Notes under the pieces: generated by a model | Databases searched by the model: none | What the model was told of the DNA's origin: nothing | What the model saw: the letters and a program-made list of their open reading frames with translations, nothing else | Assembly: GCF_030373185.1 (NCBI RefSeq) | Contig: NZ_JAUCZH010000008.1 | Location: 62,001-126,000 of the forward strand | From: Tabrizicola sp. | GTDB lineage: Bacteria; Pseudomonadota; Alphaproteobacteria; Rhodobacterales; Rhodobacteraceae | Direction: 5' to 3' | DNA: 64,000 bases | Made by a program: the position numbers and the translations under genes | In this document: one piece after another, positions 1-8,990 of the stretch | Numbering within the stretch: the first letter of the stretch is position 1 | How the letters are laid out: the number at the start of each line of letters is the position of its first letter

Positions 1-42
1 CAAATACTCCACCGGAGGTCCGGAGGGTATGAAACCCTCCGG
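1..42 (-). repeat. Gene-end repeat element, copy A (downstream of rnr)
   Basis: Read on the minus strand directly after the rnr stop, this is an 8-bp perfect stem (20-27 with 35-42) with a 7-base loop reading TTTCATA, followed by a tail ending GGTGGAGTATTTG at the window edge. The same plan (GC stem, TTTCA(C/T)A loop, then a GGRRTATTTG tail) recurs at 34078 and 41946. The position at a gene end suggests a role in transcription termination or mRNA 3'-end protection. The copy may continue outside the window. Confidence 0.6.
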
Positions 43-47
43 TCCCG

Positions 48-2279
48 TCATTTCCGCCGCCGCACCACCCGCCGTTTTGCGGCCGCCTGGGCGGGCTTGC
101 GTGGCTGATACTTGCCCGATTTCCGCCCGGCAGGCTTCAACGTGGCACCTTCCACCGACAAAAGCTCCAGGATCAGCCCGCCGGTCACCGGCACCGCTTC
201 GGCCAGCCGCACCATGACCTTCTGGCCGATCCCCAGCGTCAGGCCGGTTTCAGAGCCCGTCAGGGTCTGGCTGCCCTCGTCATAGTGAAAGAACTCGCGG
301 CCCAAGGCCCGGATCGGGATCAGACCATCGGCTCCGGTCTCATCCAGCCGGACGAACAACCCGAACCGCTGCACACCGGAAATCCGTCCGGCAAACTCGG
401 CCCCCACGCGCTCGGCCAGATAGGCCGCCAGATAGCGGTCCGTCGTGTCGCGCTCGGCGGCCATGCTGCGCCGCTCGGCCTCGGAAATCAGCTTGGCGGT
501 TTCTTCCAGGTTCTCGACATCCCAAGCGGAAAGACCATCCGCCCCCCAGCCATGCCCGGCGATCAGCGCCCGGTGGACGATCAGGTCGGAATAGCGCCGG
601 ATGGGCGAGGTGAAATGCGCATAGTTCCGCAAGGCCAGCCCGAAATGCCCGAAGTTCTCGGGGTGGTAATAGGCTTGGGTCATCGACCGCAGGGTGGAGA
701 GGTTGATCAATTCGTCAAACTCGGTCCCCTCCGCCTGTGACAGGAGCCGGTTCAGGTGTTGCGTCTTCAGAACCTGTCCCTTGGCAAGGGTCATCCCCGC
801 GCCTTCGGCCACTTCCCGCAAGGCGTCCAGCTTCAGGGGCGAGGGTTCCTCATGCACCCGAAACAAGAGCGGGCGCTTCAGGCGGATCAGTTCCTCGGCA
901 GCGGCCACATTGGCCAGCACCATGAATTCCTCGATCAGCTTGTGGGCGTCCAGCCGGTCCTTGAACGCGACCGACGCGACTTTTCCGGTGTCATCCAGCA
1001 CGATCTGGCGTTCGGGCAAGTCAAGGTCCAGCGGTTGCCGCGCCTGTCGCGCCCGGGTCAGGGCGGCATAGGCGGCATATAGCGGGCGCAGGACGGGTTC
1101 CAGCAGCGGTCCGGTCACGTCATCGGGCGCGCCGTCGATGGCGGCTTGCACCTGCGCATAATGCAAGGACGCGGCAGAGCGCATCAGCCCGCGCACAAAC
1201 CGGTGGCTGCGCTTGTGGCCTTCGGCATCAATCACCATCCGCACGGCCAGACAGGCCCGGTCCACGCCCTCATGCAAGCTGCACAGATCGCCCGAAAGGA
1301 TATCGGGCAGCATCGGCACCACACGGTCGGGGAAATAGGTAGAGTTGCCGCGCCGCCGCGCTTCGCGGTCAAGCGCGGAACCGGGTGTGACGTAATGCGC
1401 CACATCGGCAATCGCGACCCAAAGGATGAAGCCGCCGGGGTTGCCGGGATCAGGGTCGAGCTCGGCCAGCACGGCGTCATCGCGGTCACGCGCGTCGATG
1501 GGGTCGATGGTCAGCAGGGGCAGCCCGCGCAGATCCTCACGCCCCTTCAGGCCGACGGGTTCGGCCCGGTCGGCTTCAAGGATCACGGCGTCGGGGAACT
1601 GGTCGGGGATGCCGTGCTGGTGGATGGCGATCAGGCTGGCGGCGCGCGGGCCGGACGGGTCACCCAGCCGGGCCAGCACGCGGGCCTGAGGCAGACCCAT
1701 CCGGCGGGTGCCTACAGCCTCGGCCTCGACCAGTTCACCCTCCTTGGCCCCCATCGTCATGTCGGACGACACGCGCCATTCCTTGTCGGAACCCTTCTCG
1801 ATCGGCTGGATGCGCCCACCTTCGGCGTTCACCCGAAAGACGCCCAGCACCTTGGCCGGGTTCGATCCCAGCTTGCGGATCAGCCGTGCCTCATAAACGT
1901 AATCGTCCAGATCGACCTTCGCCAGCCGGGCAAGAATACGGTCGCCCGCCCCAAGGGCCGGATCACCCTTCTTGGGAATGATCAGGATACGCGGCGCGTC
2001 CTCGATCCCTTCTTCCAAGGGCTTGGCATAAAGATCACCGCCACTGTCGGGCGGCAGAACCTGCAAGATCGACACCGGCGGCAGCGTTCCCGCCTCGCGG
2101 AACCGGCGCATGGTCTTTTCGACCACACCCTCGCCCTCAAGCTCGCGCAGAAGCCGCTTCAGCTCGATGCGGCCATCGCCCTTGATGCCAAAAGCCTTGG
2201 CAATGTCGCGCTTGGCCGAGAGGCCGGGGTTATCGGTGATCCATTGGCGGATCTGGTCCTTGGAAGGCAGGGTTTTCAT
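48..2279 (-). CDS. rnr: Ribonuclease R (VacB/RNase II family 3'-5' exoribonuclease)
   Basis: This 743-residue protein degrades structured RNA from the 3' end. It has an N-terminal winged-helix region, cold-shock/OB domains, the RNB catalytic core with the metal-binding motif TIDPIDARDRDDA near residue 260, a C-terminal S1 domain (EFAGRISGVQRFGLFVRL) and a basic Lys/Arg-rich tail, as in RNase R rather than RNase II. Length fits the family (about 750-810). The ATG at 2279 gives the usual N-terminus. A gene-end repeat begins at its stop codon. Its usual alphaproteobacterial neighbour topA is not in the window. Confidence 0.96.
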   Translation of the reverse strand: MKTLPSKDQIRQWITDNPGLSAKRDIAKAFGIKGDGRIELKRLLRELEGEGVVEKTMRRFREAGTLPPVSILQVLPPDSGGDLYAKPLEEGIEDAPRILIIPKKGDPALGAGDRILARLAKVDLDDYVYEARLIRKLGSNPAKVLGVFRVNAEGGRIQPIEKGSDKEWRVSSDMTMGAKEGELVEAEAVGTRRMGLPQARVLARLGDPSGPRAASLIAIHQHGIPDQFPDAVILEADRAEPVGLKGREDLRGLPLLTIDPIDARDRDDAVLAELDPDPGNPGGFILWVAIADVAHYVTPGSALDREARRRGNSTYFPDRVVPMLPDILSGDLCSLHEGVDRACLAVRMVIDAEGHKRSHRFVRGLMRSAASLHYAQVQAAIDGAPDDVTGPLLEPVLRPLYAAYAALTRARQARQPLDLDLPERQIVLDDTGKVASVAFKDRLDAHKLIEEFMVLANVAAAEELIRLKRPLLFRVHEEPSPLKLDALREVAEGAGMTLAKGQVLKTQHLNRLLSQAEGTEFDELINLSTLRSMTQAYYHPENFGHFGLALRNYAHFTSPIRRYSDLIVHRALIAGHGWGADGLSAWDVENLEETAKLISEAERRSMAAERDTTDRYLAAYLAERVGAEFAGRISGVQRFGLFVRLDETGADGLIPIRALGREFFHYDEGSQTLTGSETGLTLGIGQKVMVRLAEAVPVTGGLILELLSVEGATLKPAGRKSGKYQPRKPAQAAAKRRVVRRRK

Positions 2280-2326
2280 GGGCTACGACGTAGCACGACC
2301 GGCGCTGCATGACTACCCGACAGCTA

Positions 2327-2383
2327 TTTGCTCTTTTCCCAAATACTCATCTTCGTTCGAGCCGGTTGCGCGCTTGCGCGCAA
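2327..2383 (-). repeat. Gene-end repeat element, copy E (downstream of the GNAT gene)
   Basis: On the minus strand, after the GNAT stop at 2434, comes an inverted repeat TTGCGCGC/GCGCGCAA (2366-2373 with 2376-2383), then a tail reading ATGAGTATTTGGGAAAAGAG. The tail resembles the other copies (GATATTTG plus an AGAG-rich end), but the stem is different. It fills the 154-base gap before rnr. This is the most divergent member of the family. Confidence 0.4.
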
Positions 2384-2433
2384 AAGGCGAGACAAGGGCG
2401 TGCGCGAAACGCGCTCGATCTGGCGACCGCTGG

Positions 2434-2853
2434 TCAGAGGGCGCGGCGCATGTGCCGGTGGGGGATGCCGGCATCCATGAACTCGTCGCCTTCAATCGCG
2501 AAGCCCAGCTTTTCATAGAACCCCGTCGCGTGGGATTGCGACCCCAGATAGGCATTGGTCAGCCCCGGCTGGCGGCACAATTCGTCCAGCGCAGCGCGGA
2601 TCAGGGCGGCCCCAAGGCCGGTGCCACGCTTTTCTGCCAGCACGCAGACCCTGCCGATCTTGCCAGTCGTGCCTTTGACCAGCAGTCGCGCCGTGCCAAC
2701 CGGGCGGTCGCCGTCACGGGCCACAAGATGAATGGCGGTCTCGTCCAAGCCGTCCACCTCATCCGCCTCGCTGACGCCCTGTTCGTCGATGAACACGGTC
2801 CGGCGCAGGCCTTGGCAGGCGGCGATGTCGCGGGTCACTTCGATTCTGGTCAT
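2434..2853 (-). CDS. GNAT family N-acetyltransferase
   Basis: A 139-residue single-domain GNAT protein that would transfer an acetyl group from acetyl-CoA to an unknown amine. The acetyl-CoA loop RGTGLG is in the segment [16 protein letters not shown], followed by the amphipathic helix [11 protein letters not shown], and the C-terminus has the typical YEKLGF aromatic segment. The start ATG overlaps the dapE stop by four bases (ATGA), so the two are translationally coupled. The substrate is not predictable; the position suggests co-expression with lysine biosynthesis, not necessarily a shared pathway. Confidence 0.85.
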   Translation of the reverse strand: MTRIEVTRDIAACQGLRRTVFIDEQGVSEADEVDGLDETAIHLVARDGDRPVGTARLLVKGTTGKIGRVCVLAEKRGTGLGAALIRAALDELCRQPGLTNAYLGSQSHATGFYEKLGFAIEGDEFMDAGIPHRHMRRAL

Positions 2854-4001
2854 GCGAAATAGTCCCGCAGGATGCGGCCATAGATGGCCTTCAGCGTGTG
2901 GATATGCGCAACCTCCACCCGTTCATCGACCTGATGCATGGTCTTGCCGACCAGCCCGAATTCCACCACCGGACAATGATCCTTCACAAAACGTGCGTCC
3001 GACGTGCCGCCCGAGGTCGAGGCGACCGGCTTTCGCCCGGTTTCGGCCTGCACAGCGTTTGCCACCAGCGTTGAAAGCTCACCCGGCGGTGTCAGGAAGC
3101 TTTCACCCGAGATGCTGATCTTCAGCCCGATGTCTACCCCTGTTGCCTCAGCCACCGCCGCCGCCTCACCACGCAGCCAGTCTGACAGGGTTGCCCCGGA
3201 ATGCATGTCGTTGAAGCGGATGTTGACCGTCGCCGTCGCCCGTGCCGGGATGACGTTGTTCGCCGGGTTGCCGCAGTCGATCGTGGTGATCGCAAGGGTG
3301 GAGGGGTCGAAATGCGGGGTTCCGCGGTCCAGCGCCTCGGCGTCCAGCCGGGCCAGCAGCTTTACCATGGCCGAAAGCGGGTTCTTTGCCCGGTGCGGAT
3401 AGGCCGAATGGCCCTGCACCCCGGTGGCGGTGATATGGGCGGTCATCGACCCGCGTCGGCCGATCTTCATCATCTCGCCCATCTCGTTCGGGCAGGTCGG
3501 CTCTCCAACCAGACAATGCGTCATGCGTTCACCGTTGAAGGCCATCCAGTCAAGGATCGCCACGGTGCCGTCCTTGCCCTCACCTTCCTCATCACCGGTT
3601 ATGGTGATGATCACCGCACCATCTGGCGGTGCGTCCTGCACGAAATCCACCGCCGCCGCGACAAAGGCCGCAACGCCGGATTTCATGTCGCAGGCGCCCC
3701 GGCCAAACATCACGCCATCTTCAACTTCGGCACCGAAAGGGTCGTGCTGCCACGCGGCAACATCCCCGACCGGGACCACATCGGTATGACCATTGAACCC
3801 GAAGGCCCGGTTCGCGCCCTGTTGGCCCCACCGTGCATAGAGATTGGCGATGCCATCCCTGTCCACCCGGATACAGTTGAAACCGGCCTCGGTCAGTACT
3901 TCGGCCAAAAGGGCGATTGCCCCACCCTCGGCCGGGGTGACAGAGGGGCAGCGGATCAGCCGGGCGGTCAGATCGGCGGGGTCAAGCGGGATCGTGGGCA
4001 T
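2850..4001 (-). CDS. dapE: Succinyl-diaminopimelate desuccinylase
   Basis: The enzyme hydrolyses N-succinyl-LL-diaminopimelate in the succinylase branch of lysine/diaminopimelate synthesis. It belongs to the M20 family of di-zinc hydrolases: GHTDVVP (H72), D105 in [10 protein letters not shown], and TGDEE with E138 as base and E139 as metal ligand. I chose the ATG at 4001 ([11 protein letters not shown], 383 residues), because the in-frame upstream extension to 4142 is low-complexity and outside the family length. The substrate is supplied from the DapD step encoded just upstream. The downstream GNAT gene overlaps its stop. Confidence 0.95.
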   Translation of the reverse strand: MPTIPLDPADLTARLIRCPSVTPAEGGAIALLAEVLTEAGFNCIRVDRDGIANLYARWGQQGANRAFGFNGHTDVVPVGDVAAWQHDPFGAEVEDGVMFGRGACDMKSGVAAFVAAAVDFVQDAPPDGAVIITITGDEEGEGKDGTVAILDWMAFNGERMTHCLVGEPTCPNEMGEMMKIGRRGSMTAHITATGVQGHSAYPHRAKNPLSAMVKLLARLDAEALDRGTPHFDPSTLAITTIDCGNPANNVIPARATATVNIRFNDMHSGATLSDWLRGEAAAVAEATGVDIGLKISISGESFLTPPGELSTLVANAVQAETGRKPVASTSGGTSDARFVKDHCPVVEFGLVGKTMHQVDERVEVAHIHTLKAIYGRILRDYFA

Positions 4002-4106
4002 CAATTGTCCTGGCAGGTCTGCAAACGTCCCCCTTGACCTAGCCGCTTGGGCCAAGGTCTGCAACCGCAAGGGGATGTGCTGGCCGGGCCATCGGTCCGG
4101 CGGCGT

Positions 4107-4124
4107 GGCCCCGAAACGGGGGCC
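4107..4124 (-). terminator. Possible stem-loop between the 116-aa gene and dapE
   Basis: GGCCCC/GGGGCC arms (6 bp) flank a 6-base loop in the 153-base gap between the unknown gene (stop at 4155) and dapE. No run of T follows, so it may be a pause or processing site, or chance in GC-rich DNA. Confidence 0.25.
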
Positions 4125-4154
4125 GTATGGCCTGATCGGCAAGTGGTGGCCGGA

Positions 4155-4505
4155 TCAGTCGAAGAACGGCGTCATCTCGGCCACGATGACCGAATTTTCC
4201 GCCAGCGCGCGCATCATCAGCGCCTGTTCTTCCGGGTCGATCTCGTCGCCGGCCTTCAGCCGGTCCTCCAATGTGCCGTGGCCCGTCACCTCCAATGGTG
4301 CAAGGTCGGCCTCTTTCAGGATCGCCACGGTTTCGCGCACCGCTTCGGCCTCATCAACGCCACTGGCATAGATCACCAGCCCGGCACCGGTGGCCTTGTC
4401 CGGCAGGCCGTCGCCGGCCTTGCGGCCAACCTCGACCACAAGGGTATAGACCTTTTGCGTCCGCTTGGGTTTTTCGGGCGCCGTGGTGGGCGGGGTCTCT
4501 TCCAT
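4155..4505 (-). CDS. Conserved hypothetical protein in the dap cluster (116 aa)
   Basis: I do not recognise a named domain. The protein starts with a short Pro/Thr/Lys-rich segment, followed by an alternating beta/alpha pattern (VYTLVVEVGRKAG, then GAGLVIYASG, then an acidic helix with EAEAVRETVAILKEADL) and ends MTPFFD. The ATG at 4505 was chosen because it lies one base after the dapD stop at 4507, typical of an operon; an upstream in-frame ATG would sit inside dapD. It is probably soluble. A helper or regulatory role in the dap operon is only a guess from position. Confidence 0.75.
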   Translation of the reverse strand: MEETPPTTAPEKPKRTQKVYTLVVEVGRKAGDGLPDKATGAGLVIYASGVDEAEAVRETVAILKEADLAPLEVTGHGTLEDRLKAGDEIDPEEQALMMRALAENSVIVAEMTPFFD

Positions 4506-4506
4506 G

Positions 4507-5343
4507 TCAGTCCCGCAGAAGGTCGTTGATGCTGGTCTTCGACCGGGTCTGCGCATCGACCTTCTTCACGATCACCGCGCAGTAAAGGTTGATCCCGCCC
4601 TTGGACGGCATCGACCCGGCGACGACGACCGACCCGGCAGGCACTTCGCCATACATGACCTCACCCGTCTCGCGGTCGACGATCTTGGTCGATTTGCCGA
4701 TGAAGACCCCCATCCCAAGGACCGAGCCTTCGCGGATGATGCAGCCTTCAACCACTTCAGACCGCGCGCCGATGAAGCAATCATCCTCGATGATCGTCGG
4801 GCCAGCCTGCATCGGCTCCAAGACGCCGCCAATGCCGACGCCACCTGACAGATGCACGTTCTTGCCGATCTGCGCGCAGGAACCGACGGTGGCCCAGCCA
4901 TCGACCATCGAGCCTTCATCGACGAAGGCGCCGATGTTCACGAAGGACGGCATCAGGACCACGTTCTTGCCGATGAAGGCCGAGCGGCGGACGATGGAAC
5001 CGGGGACGGCGCGAAAGCCTGCGGCCTTCCAGTCAGCCGCTGTCCAGCCCTGCCACTTGGACGGCACCTTGTCCCACCAGTTCGACCCGCCGTTGCTGCC
5101 GGAAATCTCATACATGTCGGTCAGGCGGAACGATAGAAGCACCGCCTTCTTCGCCCACTGGTTGACATGCCAGTCCGTGCCGCGCTTTTCAGCCACCCGC
5201 AGGCTGCCACTGTCCAGCGCCGTCAATGTGGCTTCGATGGCATCGCGCACCTCACCCTTGGTGGCGGGGCTGATGCCGTCGCGGGCCTCCCACGCTGCTT
5301 CGATGGCGGCTTCCAGGGCGGCATGGGTGGCGGATGCGGACAT
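4507..5343 (-). CDS. dapD: 2,3,4,5-tetrahydropyridine-2,6-dicarboxylate N-succinyltransferase
   Basis: This enzyme transfers succinyl from succinyl-CoA to tetrahydrodipicolinate, committing the pathway to the succinylase branch completed by DapE. The 278 residues match the family. After an N-terminal helical domain, a left-handed beta-helix of hexapeptide repeats is visible from about residue 110 ([19 protein letters not shown], then [16 protein letters not shown]), ending in the typical C-terminal segment. It is the first gene of a minus-strand run, divergent from the LOG-family gene across an 80-base gap that must hold both promoters. Confidence 0.97.
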   Translation of the reverse strand: MSASATHAALEAAIEAAWEARDGISPATKGEVRDAIEATLTALDSGSLRVAEKRGTDWHVNQWAKKAVLLSFRLTDMYEISGSNGGSNWWDKVPSKWQGWTAADWKAAGFRAVPGSIVRRSAFIGKNVVLMPSFVNIGAFVDEGSMVDGWATVGSCAQIGKNVHLSGGVGIGGVLEPMQAGPTIIEDDCFIGARSEVVEGCIIREGSVLGMGVFIGKSTKIVDRETGEVMYGEVPAGSVVVAGSMPSKGGINLYCAVIVKKVDAQTRSKTSINDLLRD

Positions 5344-5423
5344 GGGGTTTTCCCTTTTCGGTTGGTCACGGCGGCCCCGACCCTATAAGGCTTGGGGCAG
5401 ACCCATGCAATCCGAGTGACTTG

Positions 5424-6245
5424 ATGAAAGAAGAACTCCGCAGCCACCCGTTCCGCGATTCAATCGAGGATATCGCGGCGGCCAAGCGTATCCCCGATAC
5501 GCCCCAGACCCGGGCGCCCGCCTACCGGATTGCCTTTACCGACCGCGATTTCATGCTGCGCGAGGAACTGCGCCCGGTGCGGTTGCAGCTTGAACTGCTG
5601 AAACCGCAACTGATCATGGATGAACGCGGCATTGAATCCACCGTGGTCATGTTCGGCGGGGCGCGGATCCCGGCCCCGGAACAGCGTGACACAGCAAAGA
5701 CGCAAGTGCTGGCCGACCTGTCGCATTATTACGAGGAAGCCCGCCGCTTTGCCCGCCTGATCACCGAGCGCAGCCTTGCGACCTATGGCCGGGAAGACGT
5801 TGTCGTCACCGGCGGCGGCCCCGGCGTGATGGAGGCCGGCAACCGCGGCGCGCATGAGGCCGGGGGCCAGTCGATCGGGCTGAACATCGTCTTGCCGCAT
5901 GAGCAGGCACCGAACACCTATGTCACGCCGGACCTGTCGTTCAACTTCCACTACTTTGCCATCCGCAAGATGCATTTCCTGATGCGGGCCAAGGCGATCT
6001 GCGTCTTTCCGGGCGGCTTTGGCACAATGGACGAGCTCTTTGAAAGCCTGACACTGATCCAGACCCAGCGGATGAAGCGGGTTCCCTTCCTGCTGTTTGG
6101 CCGCGACTGGTGGGAGAAGGTGGTGAACTGGTCGATGCTGGCCGAAGCCGGGGTCATTTCGCCCGAGGATCTGGAGCTTTTCACCATTGTCGAGACGGCG
6201 GAAGAAGCGATTGCCGTGATCGACAACTGGAAAGACCCCTGCTGA
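5424..6245 (+). CDS. LOG family protein (TIGR00730, Rossmann fold)
   Basis: A 273-residue member of the LOG/lysine decarboxylase-like family; characterised members are cytokinin-riboside or nucleotide phosphoribohydrolases. The diagnostic PGGFGTMDE (PGGxGTxxE) and the GGGPGVMEAGNRGA nucleotide-binding segment are present. It carries a longer N-terminus (about 90 residues before the Rossmann core), as seen in larger bacterial LOG proteins. The ATG at 5424 gives MKEELRSHPF; the upstream in-frame ATG at 5334 overlaps dapD and is less likely. The substrate is unproven. Confidence 0.88.
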   Translation: MKEELRSHPFRDSIEDIAAAKRIPDTPQTRAPAYRIAFTDRDFMLREELRPVRLQLELLKPQLIMDERGIESTVVMFGGARIPAPEQRDTAKTQVLADLSHYYEEARRFARLITERSLATYGREDVVVTGGGPGVMEAGNRGAHEAGGQSIGLNIVLPHEQAPNTYVTPDLSFNFHYFAIRKMHFLMRAKAICVFPGGFGTMDELFESLTLIQTQRMKRVPFLLFGRDWWEKVVNWSMLAEAGVISPEDLELFTIVETAEEAIAVIDNWKDPC

Positions 6246-6283
6246 GGCCTTGCGGCCCGAACGGCAGGCAGATCGGTTTTCGG

Positions 6284-7489
6284 TCAGGGCTGAAGCCGGG
6301 TCTCCTGTTCCCAGCCGGGCAGGAATTCCACCCTGTCACAGCCTGAAAAGCGGGCCAGCCGGTCCAGTTCCGCCTCCAGCCGGGTTTGCCGCTGTCTGGT
6401 CAGCCGGACCCCCGGTTCGGGCCAGAACCCCTTGACCCGCAGCGCGCCCGCATCGCGGAAGGCCTTCACGTCGATCCGGCCAATCAGGCGGGCGCCTTCC
6501 AGAACCGGAAAGACATAATAACCAAAGATGCGCTTTGGTTCCGGCACGAAAACCTCGATCCGGTAGCGAAAGCCAAACAGGTGTTCTGCCCGGTCGCGGT
6601 CGCGCAGGGCGGGGTCGAAGGGCGACAGGATACGCAGGCGGGCGGGAGGTTCCGGCAGGGGCTCAGACAGCGTTTCGGGCCGGGCAAAGGCGCGGCGGGG
6701 CTGACCGTTGGCGCCTTCCACCTCAACCTCGATGATCTCGCCTTGGGCAAGGGCGGTGTGGCACCAGTCCCTTGCGGCTTGCGGTTTGATGGCATTCCAA
6801 TAGGCGGCGATGTCCTTGGCGCTGCCAAAGCCAAGACGGTCAAGGGCTGTCCGGCAGGCCCAGTCGGCAACGTCTTCCGCCGGGATCGGCGCGCGATGGG
6901 CGGCGGGGATCACCCGTTCGGTCAGGTCATAGATCTTGGCAAAGCCGTCGCGCCGGGTGACGGCAAGCTGCCCGGTCCGCCACAGCCATTCCAGCGCGGC
7001 TTTCGACGGGTGCCAGTCCCACCAGCCGCCCTTGCCCCGCAGCTCTCCCTCGCCGACATCGGCGGTGCCGACAGGGCCATCCTTGGCGATGCGGTCAAGT
7101 AGGGTGTCAAACTGCGCCTCATACCCGGCGCGAAACCATTTGCGCCAATTGTCGCGCAGCCGGTCGGCATCCCGGTCAAAGCGGTGCTGCCAGACCCCGT
7201 GCAGCCCAATTGGCAGGATTGAGGCGTCATGCGTCCAGTGTTCCCAAAGCATGCGGTCCTTTTCCAGAAGCCGCTTCAGCGCCGCGGGGCGAAACGACTG
7301 CCGCCGTGACCACAGGATCATGTCATGCGCCCGGGCGACGGTGTTGATGCTGTCCACCTGCACAAAGCCGATCCGGTCGATCAGGTCATGCAAGGACTGA
7401 CCGGTGGCGGGGCCGGTCGGGGGCTCGGCCAAGGCGTGACGATGCAGAAACAGGCGACGCGCGCGGGCGTTGGGGATCAGGTCGGGCAT
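6284..7489 (-). CDS. Winged-helix DNA glycosylase, AlkZ/YcaQ family
   Basis: A 401-residue protein of the HTH_42/AlkZ family. Members excise alkylated bases or unhook interstrand crosslinks. The N-terminal segment VQVDSINTVARAHDMILW, with the family QxDSI-type motif, is clear; several winged-helix modules follow, then a beta-barrel-like C-terminal region. It converges with the LOG gene over 38 bases. Whether it acts like E. coli YcaQ (crosslinks) or like Streptomyces AlkZ (azinomycin) cannot be told; no antibiotic cluster is near, so a housekeeping repair role is likelier. Confidence 0.85.
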   Translation of the reverse strand: MPDLIPNARARRLFLHRHALAEPPTGPATGQSLHDLIDRIGFVQVDSINTVARAHDMILWSRRQSFRPAALKRLLEKDRMLWEHWTHDASILPIGLHGVWQHRFDRDADRLRDNWRKWFRAGYEAQFDTLLDRIAKDGPVGTADVGEGELRGKGGWWDWHPSKAALEWLWRTGQLAVTRRDGFAKIYDLTERVIPAAHRAPIPAEDVADWACRTALDRLGFGSAKDIAAYWNAIKPQAARDWCHTALAQGEIIEVEVEGANGQPRRAFARPETLSEPLPEPPARLRILSPFDPALRDRDRAEHLFGFRYRIEVFVPEPKRIFGYYVFPVLEGARLIGRIDVKAFRDAGALRVKGFWPEPGVRLTRQRQTRLEAELDRLARFSGCDRVEFLPGWEQETRLQP

Positions 7490-7670
7490 CCGAAAGGCGT
7501 AGCACCGCTTGTGCTATCGGCAAATGCCGGAAATGCGGCGGGTCGCGTCGGCAAGGCGTTGGAAAAGGCACCGCGACCCCGTAACATCAACACATCATCG
7601 GACAAAGTTCCCTGCCTTGCCCGTTGGCTGGCTGCCCGTGTCGGGCGAAGGCCGGAAAGGACCGTATCGA

Positions 7671-8987
7671 TTGCCCCATGAGACGCCACTGATCACCACC
7701 CTTGTCATGGGCTTTGGCCTTGCCTTTCTGCTTGGCCTTCTGGCGCAGCGGCTGAAGCTGCCCTTGATCGCCGGATACCTTCTGGCTGGCGTGGTGGTAG
7801 GCCCCTTCACCCCGGGCTATGTGGCCGACATGGGCCTTGCTACCGAGCTGGCCGAACTTGGGGTGATCCTGTTGATGTTCGGGGTGGGCCTGCACTTTTC
7901 GCCGCGTGATCTGATGGCGGTGAAGGCAATCGCGGTGCCGGGGGCGTTGGGTCAGATCGCGGTAGCCACCGCTTTCGGCACCACGATGGGTTGGCTGATG
8001 GGATGGAGCCTTGGGGCCGGGCTGATCTTCGGGCTGGCATTGTCGGTTGCTTCGACCGTGGTCCTGTTGCGCGCACTTCAGGAACGCGAACTGGTGCAGA
8101 CCGAAAAGGGCCGCGTTGCCGTGGGCTGGCTGATTGTCGAGGATCTGGTGATGGTGCTGGCGCTGGTGCTGGTGCCACCCTTGGCGGGGCTGCTGGGCGG
8201 CATCGCCATGCCTGTCGGCGACGAGGCCGAGATCGTGGCCGAGGTTGGCAGCGGCATCGGCATTGGTCCCATCGCGGCGACGGTGCTGGTCACGCTGGTC
8301 AAGGCAGCGGCTTTCGTTGCGCTGATGCTGGTGGTGGGGCGGAGGGTGATCCCTTGGGTGCTGCATTTCGTGGCGCACACGAAATCGCGTGAGTTGTTCC
8401 GGCTGTCCGTCCTCGCCATCGCGCTGGGGGTTGCTTATGGCGCCACGCACTTCTTCGGCGTGTCCTTCGCGCTTGGGGCGTTTTTCGCCGGGATGGTCAT
8501 GTCGACATCCACCCTGTCATCGCAGGCCATGCGCGAGACCCTGCCTCTGCGCGATGCCTTTGCCGTTCTGTTCTTCGTGTCGGTCGGGATGCTGTTCAAC
8601 CCGGCGATCATCTGGACCTCGCCGCTGGCGCTGATCGGGACGGTCCTGATCATCGTCGTGGTGAAATCGGCGGTGGCCTATCAGATCATCAAGGCATTCG
8701 GGCATGACCATGAGAAGGGCCTCACCATTGCGGCCAGTCTGGCGCAGATTGGCGAGTTTTCGTTCATCATGATCACGATGGGGGTCAAGCTGGCCATCGT
8801 CCCGACCGAGGCGCGTGATCTGGTGGTGGCAGGGGCGATGATCTCGATCTTGCTCAATCCGCTGTTGTTTCATCTGCTGGACAGGCGGGCAGCCCGAAAG
8901 GCCGCAGCCGCCGTCCCGCAGCCAGAGCCCGCCGCCGCCATGAAGCCAGCGATCCCGAACACCCCGGAGACGGCGCAAACGGGATAG
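7671..8987 (+). CDS. Kef/YbaL-type monovalent cation:proton antiporter, lacking the RCK domain
   Basis: Integral membrane CPA2 antiporter with roughly 12 hydrophobic segments; LAELGVILLMFGVGLHFS and FFAGMVMSTSTLSSQAMRE closely resemble E. coli YbaL. YbaL and KefB/C carry a C-terminal TrkA-N (RCK) nucleotide-binding domain, but here the protein stops after the last membrane segment with a short Ala/Pro-rich tail (438 residues). I take the TTG at 7671 as start: it yields LPHETPLITT, matching the YbaL N-terminus, and has GGAAAGGA nine bases upstream. The in-frame ATG at 7509 would add 54 residues unlike the family. Confidence 0.85.
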   Translation: MPHETPLITTLVMGFGLAFLLGLLAQRLKLPLIAGYLLAGVVVGPFTPGYVADMGLATELAELGVILLMFGVGLHFSPRDLMAVKAIAVPGALGQIAVATAFGTTMGWLMGWSLGAGLIFGLALSVASTVVLLRALQERELVQTEKGRVAVGWLIVEDLVMVLALVLVPPLAGLLGGIAMPVGDEAEIVAEVGSGIGIGPIAATVLVTLVKAAAFVALMLVVGRRVIPWVLHFVAHTKSRELFRLSVLAIALGVAYGATHFFGVSFALGAFFAGMVMSTSTLSSQAMRETLPLRDAFAVLFFVSVGMLFNPAIIWTSPLALIGTVLIIVVVKSAVAYQIIKAFGHDHEKGLTIAASLAQIGEFSFIMITMGVKLAIVPTEARDLVVAGAMISILLNPLLFHLLDRRAARKAAAAVPQPEPAAAMKPAIPNTPETAQTG

Positions 8988-8990
8988 TGG

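Noticed and set aside
1146-2312. Long plus-strand open frame of 388 codons opposite rnr
   Set aside because: It is the antisense shadow of RNase R; high GC keeps opposite frames open, and the translated sequence has no family resemblance.
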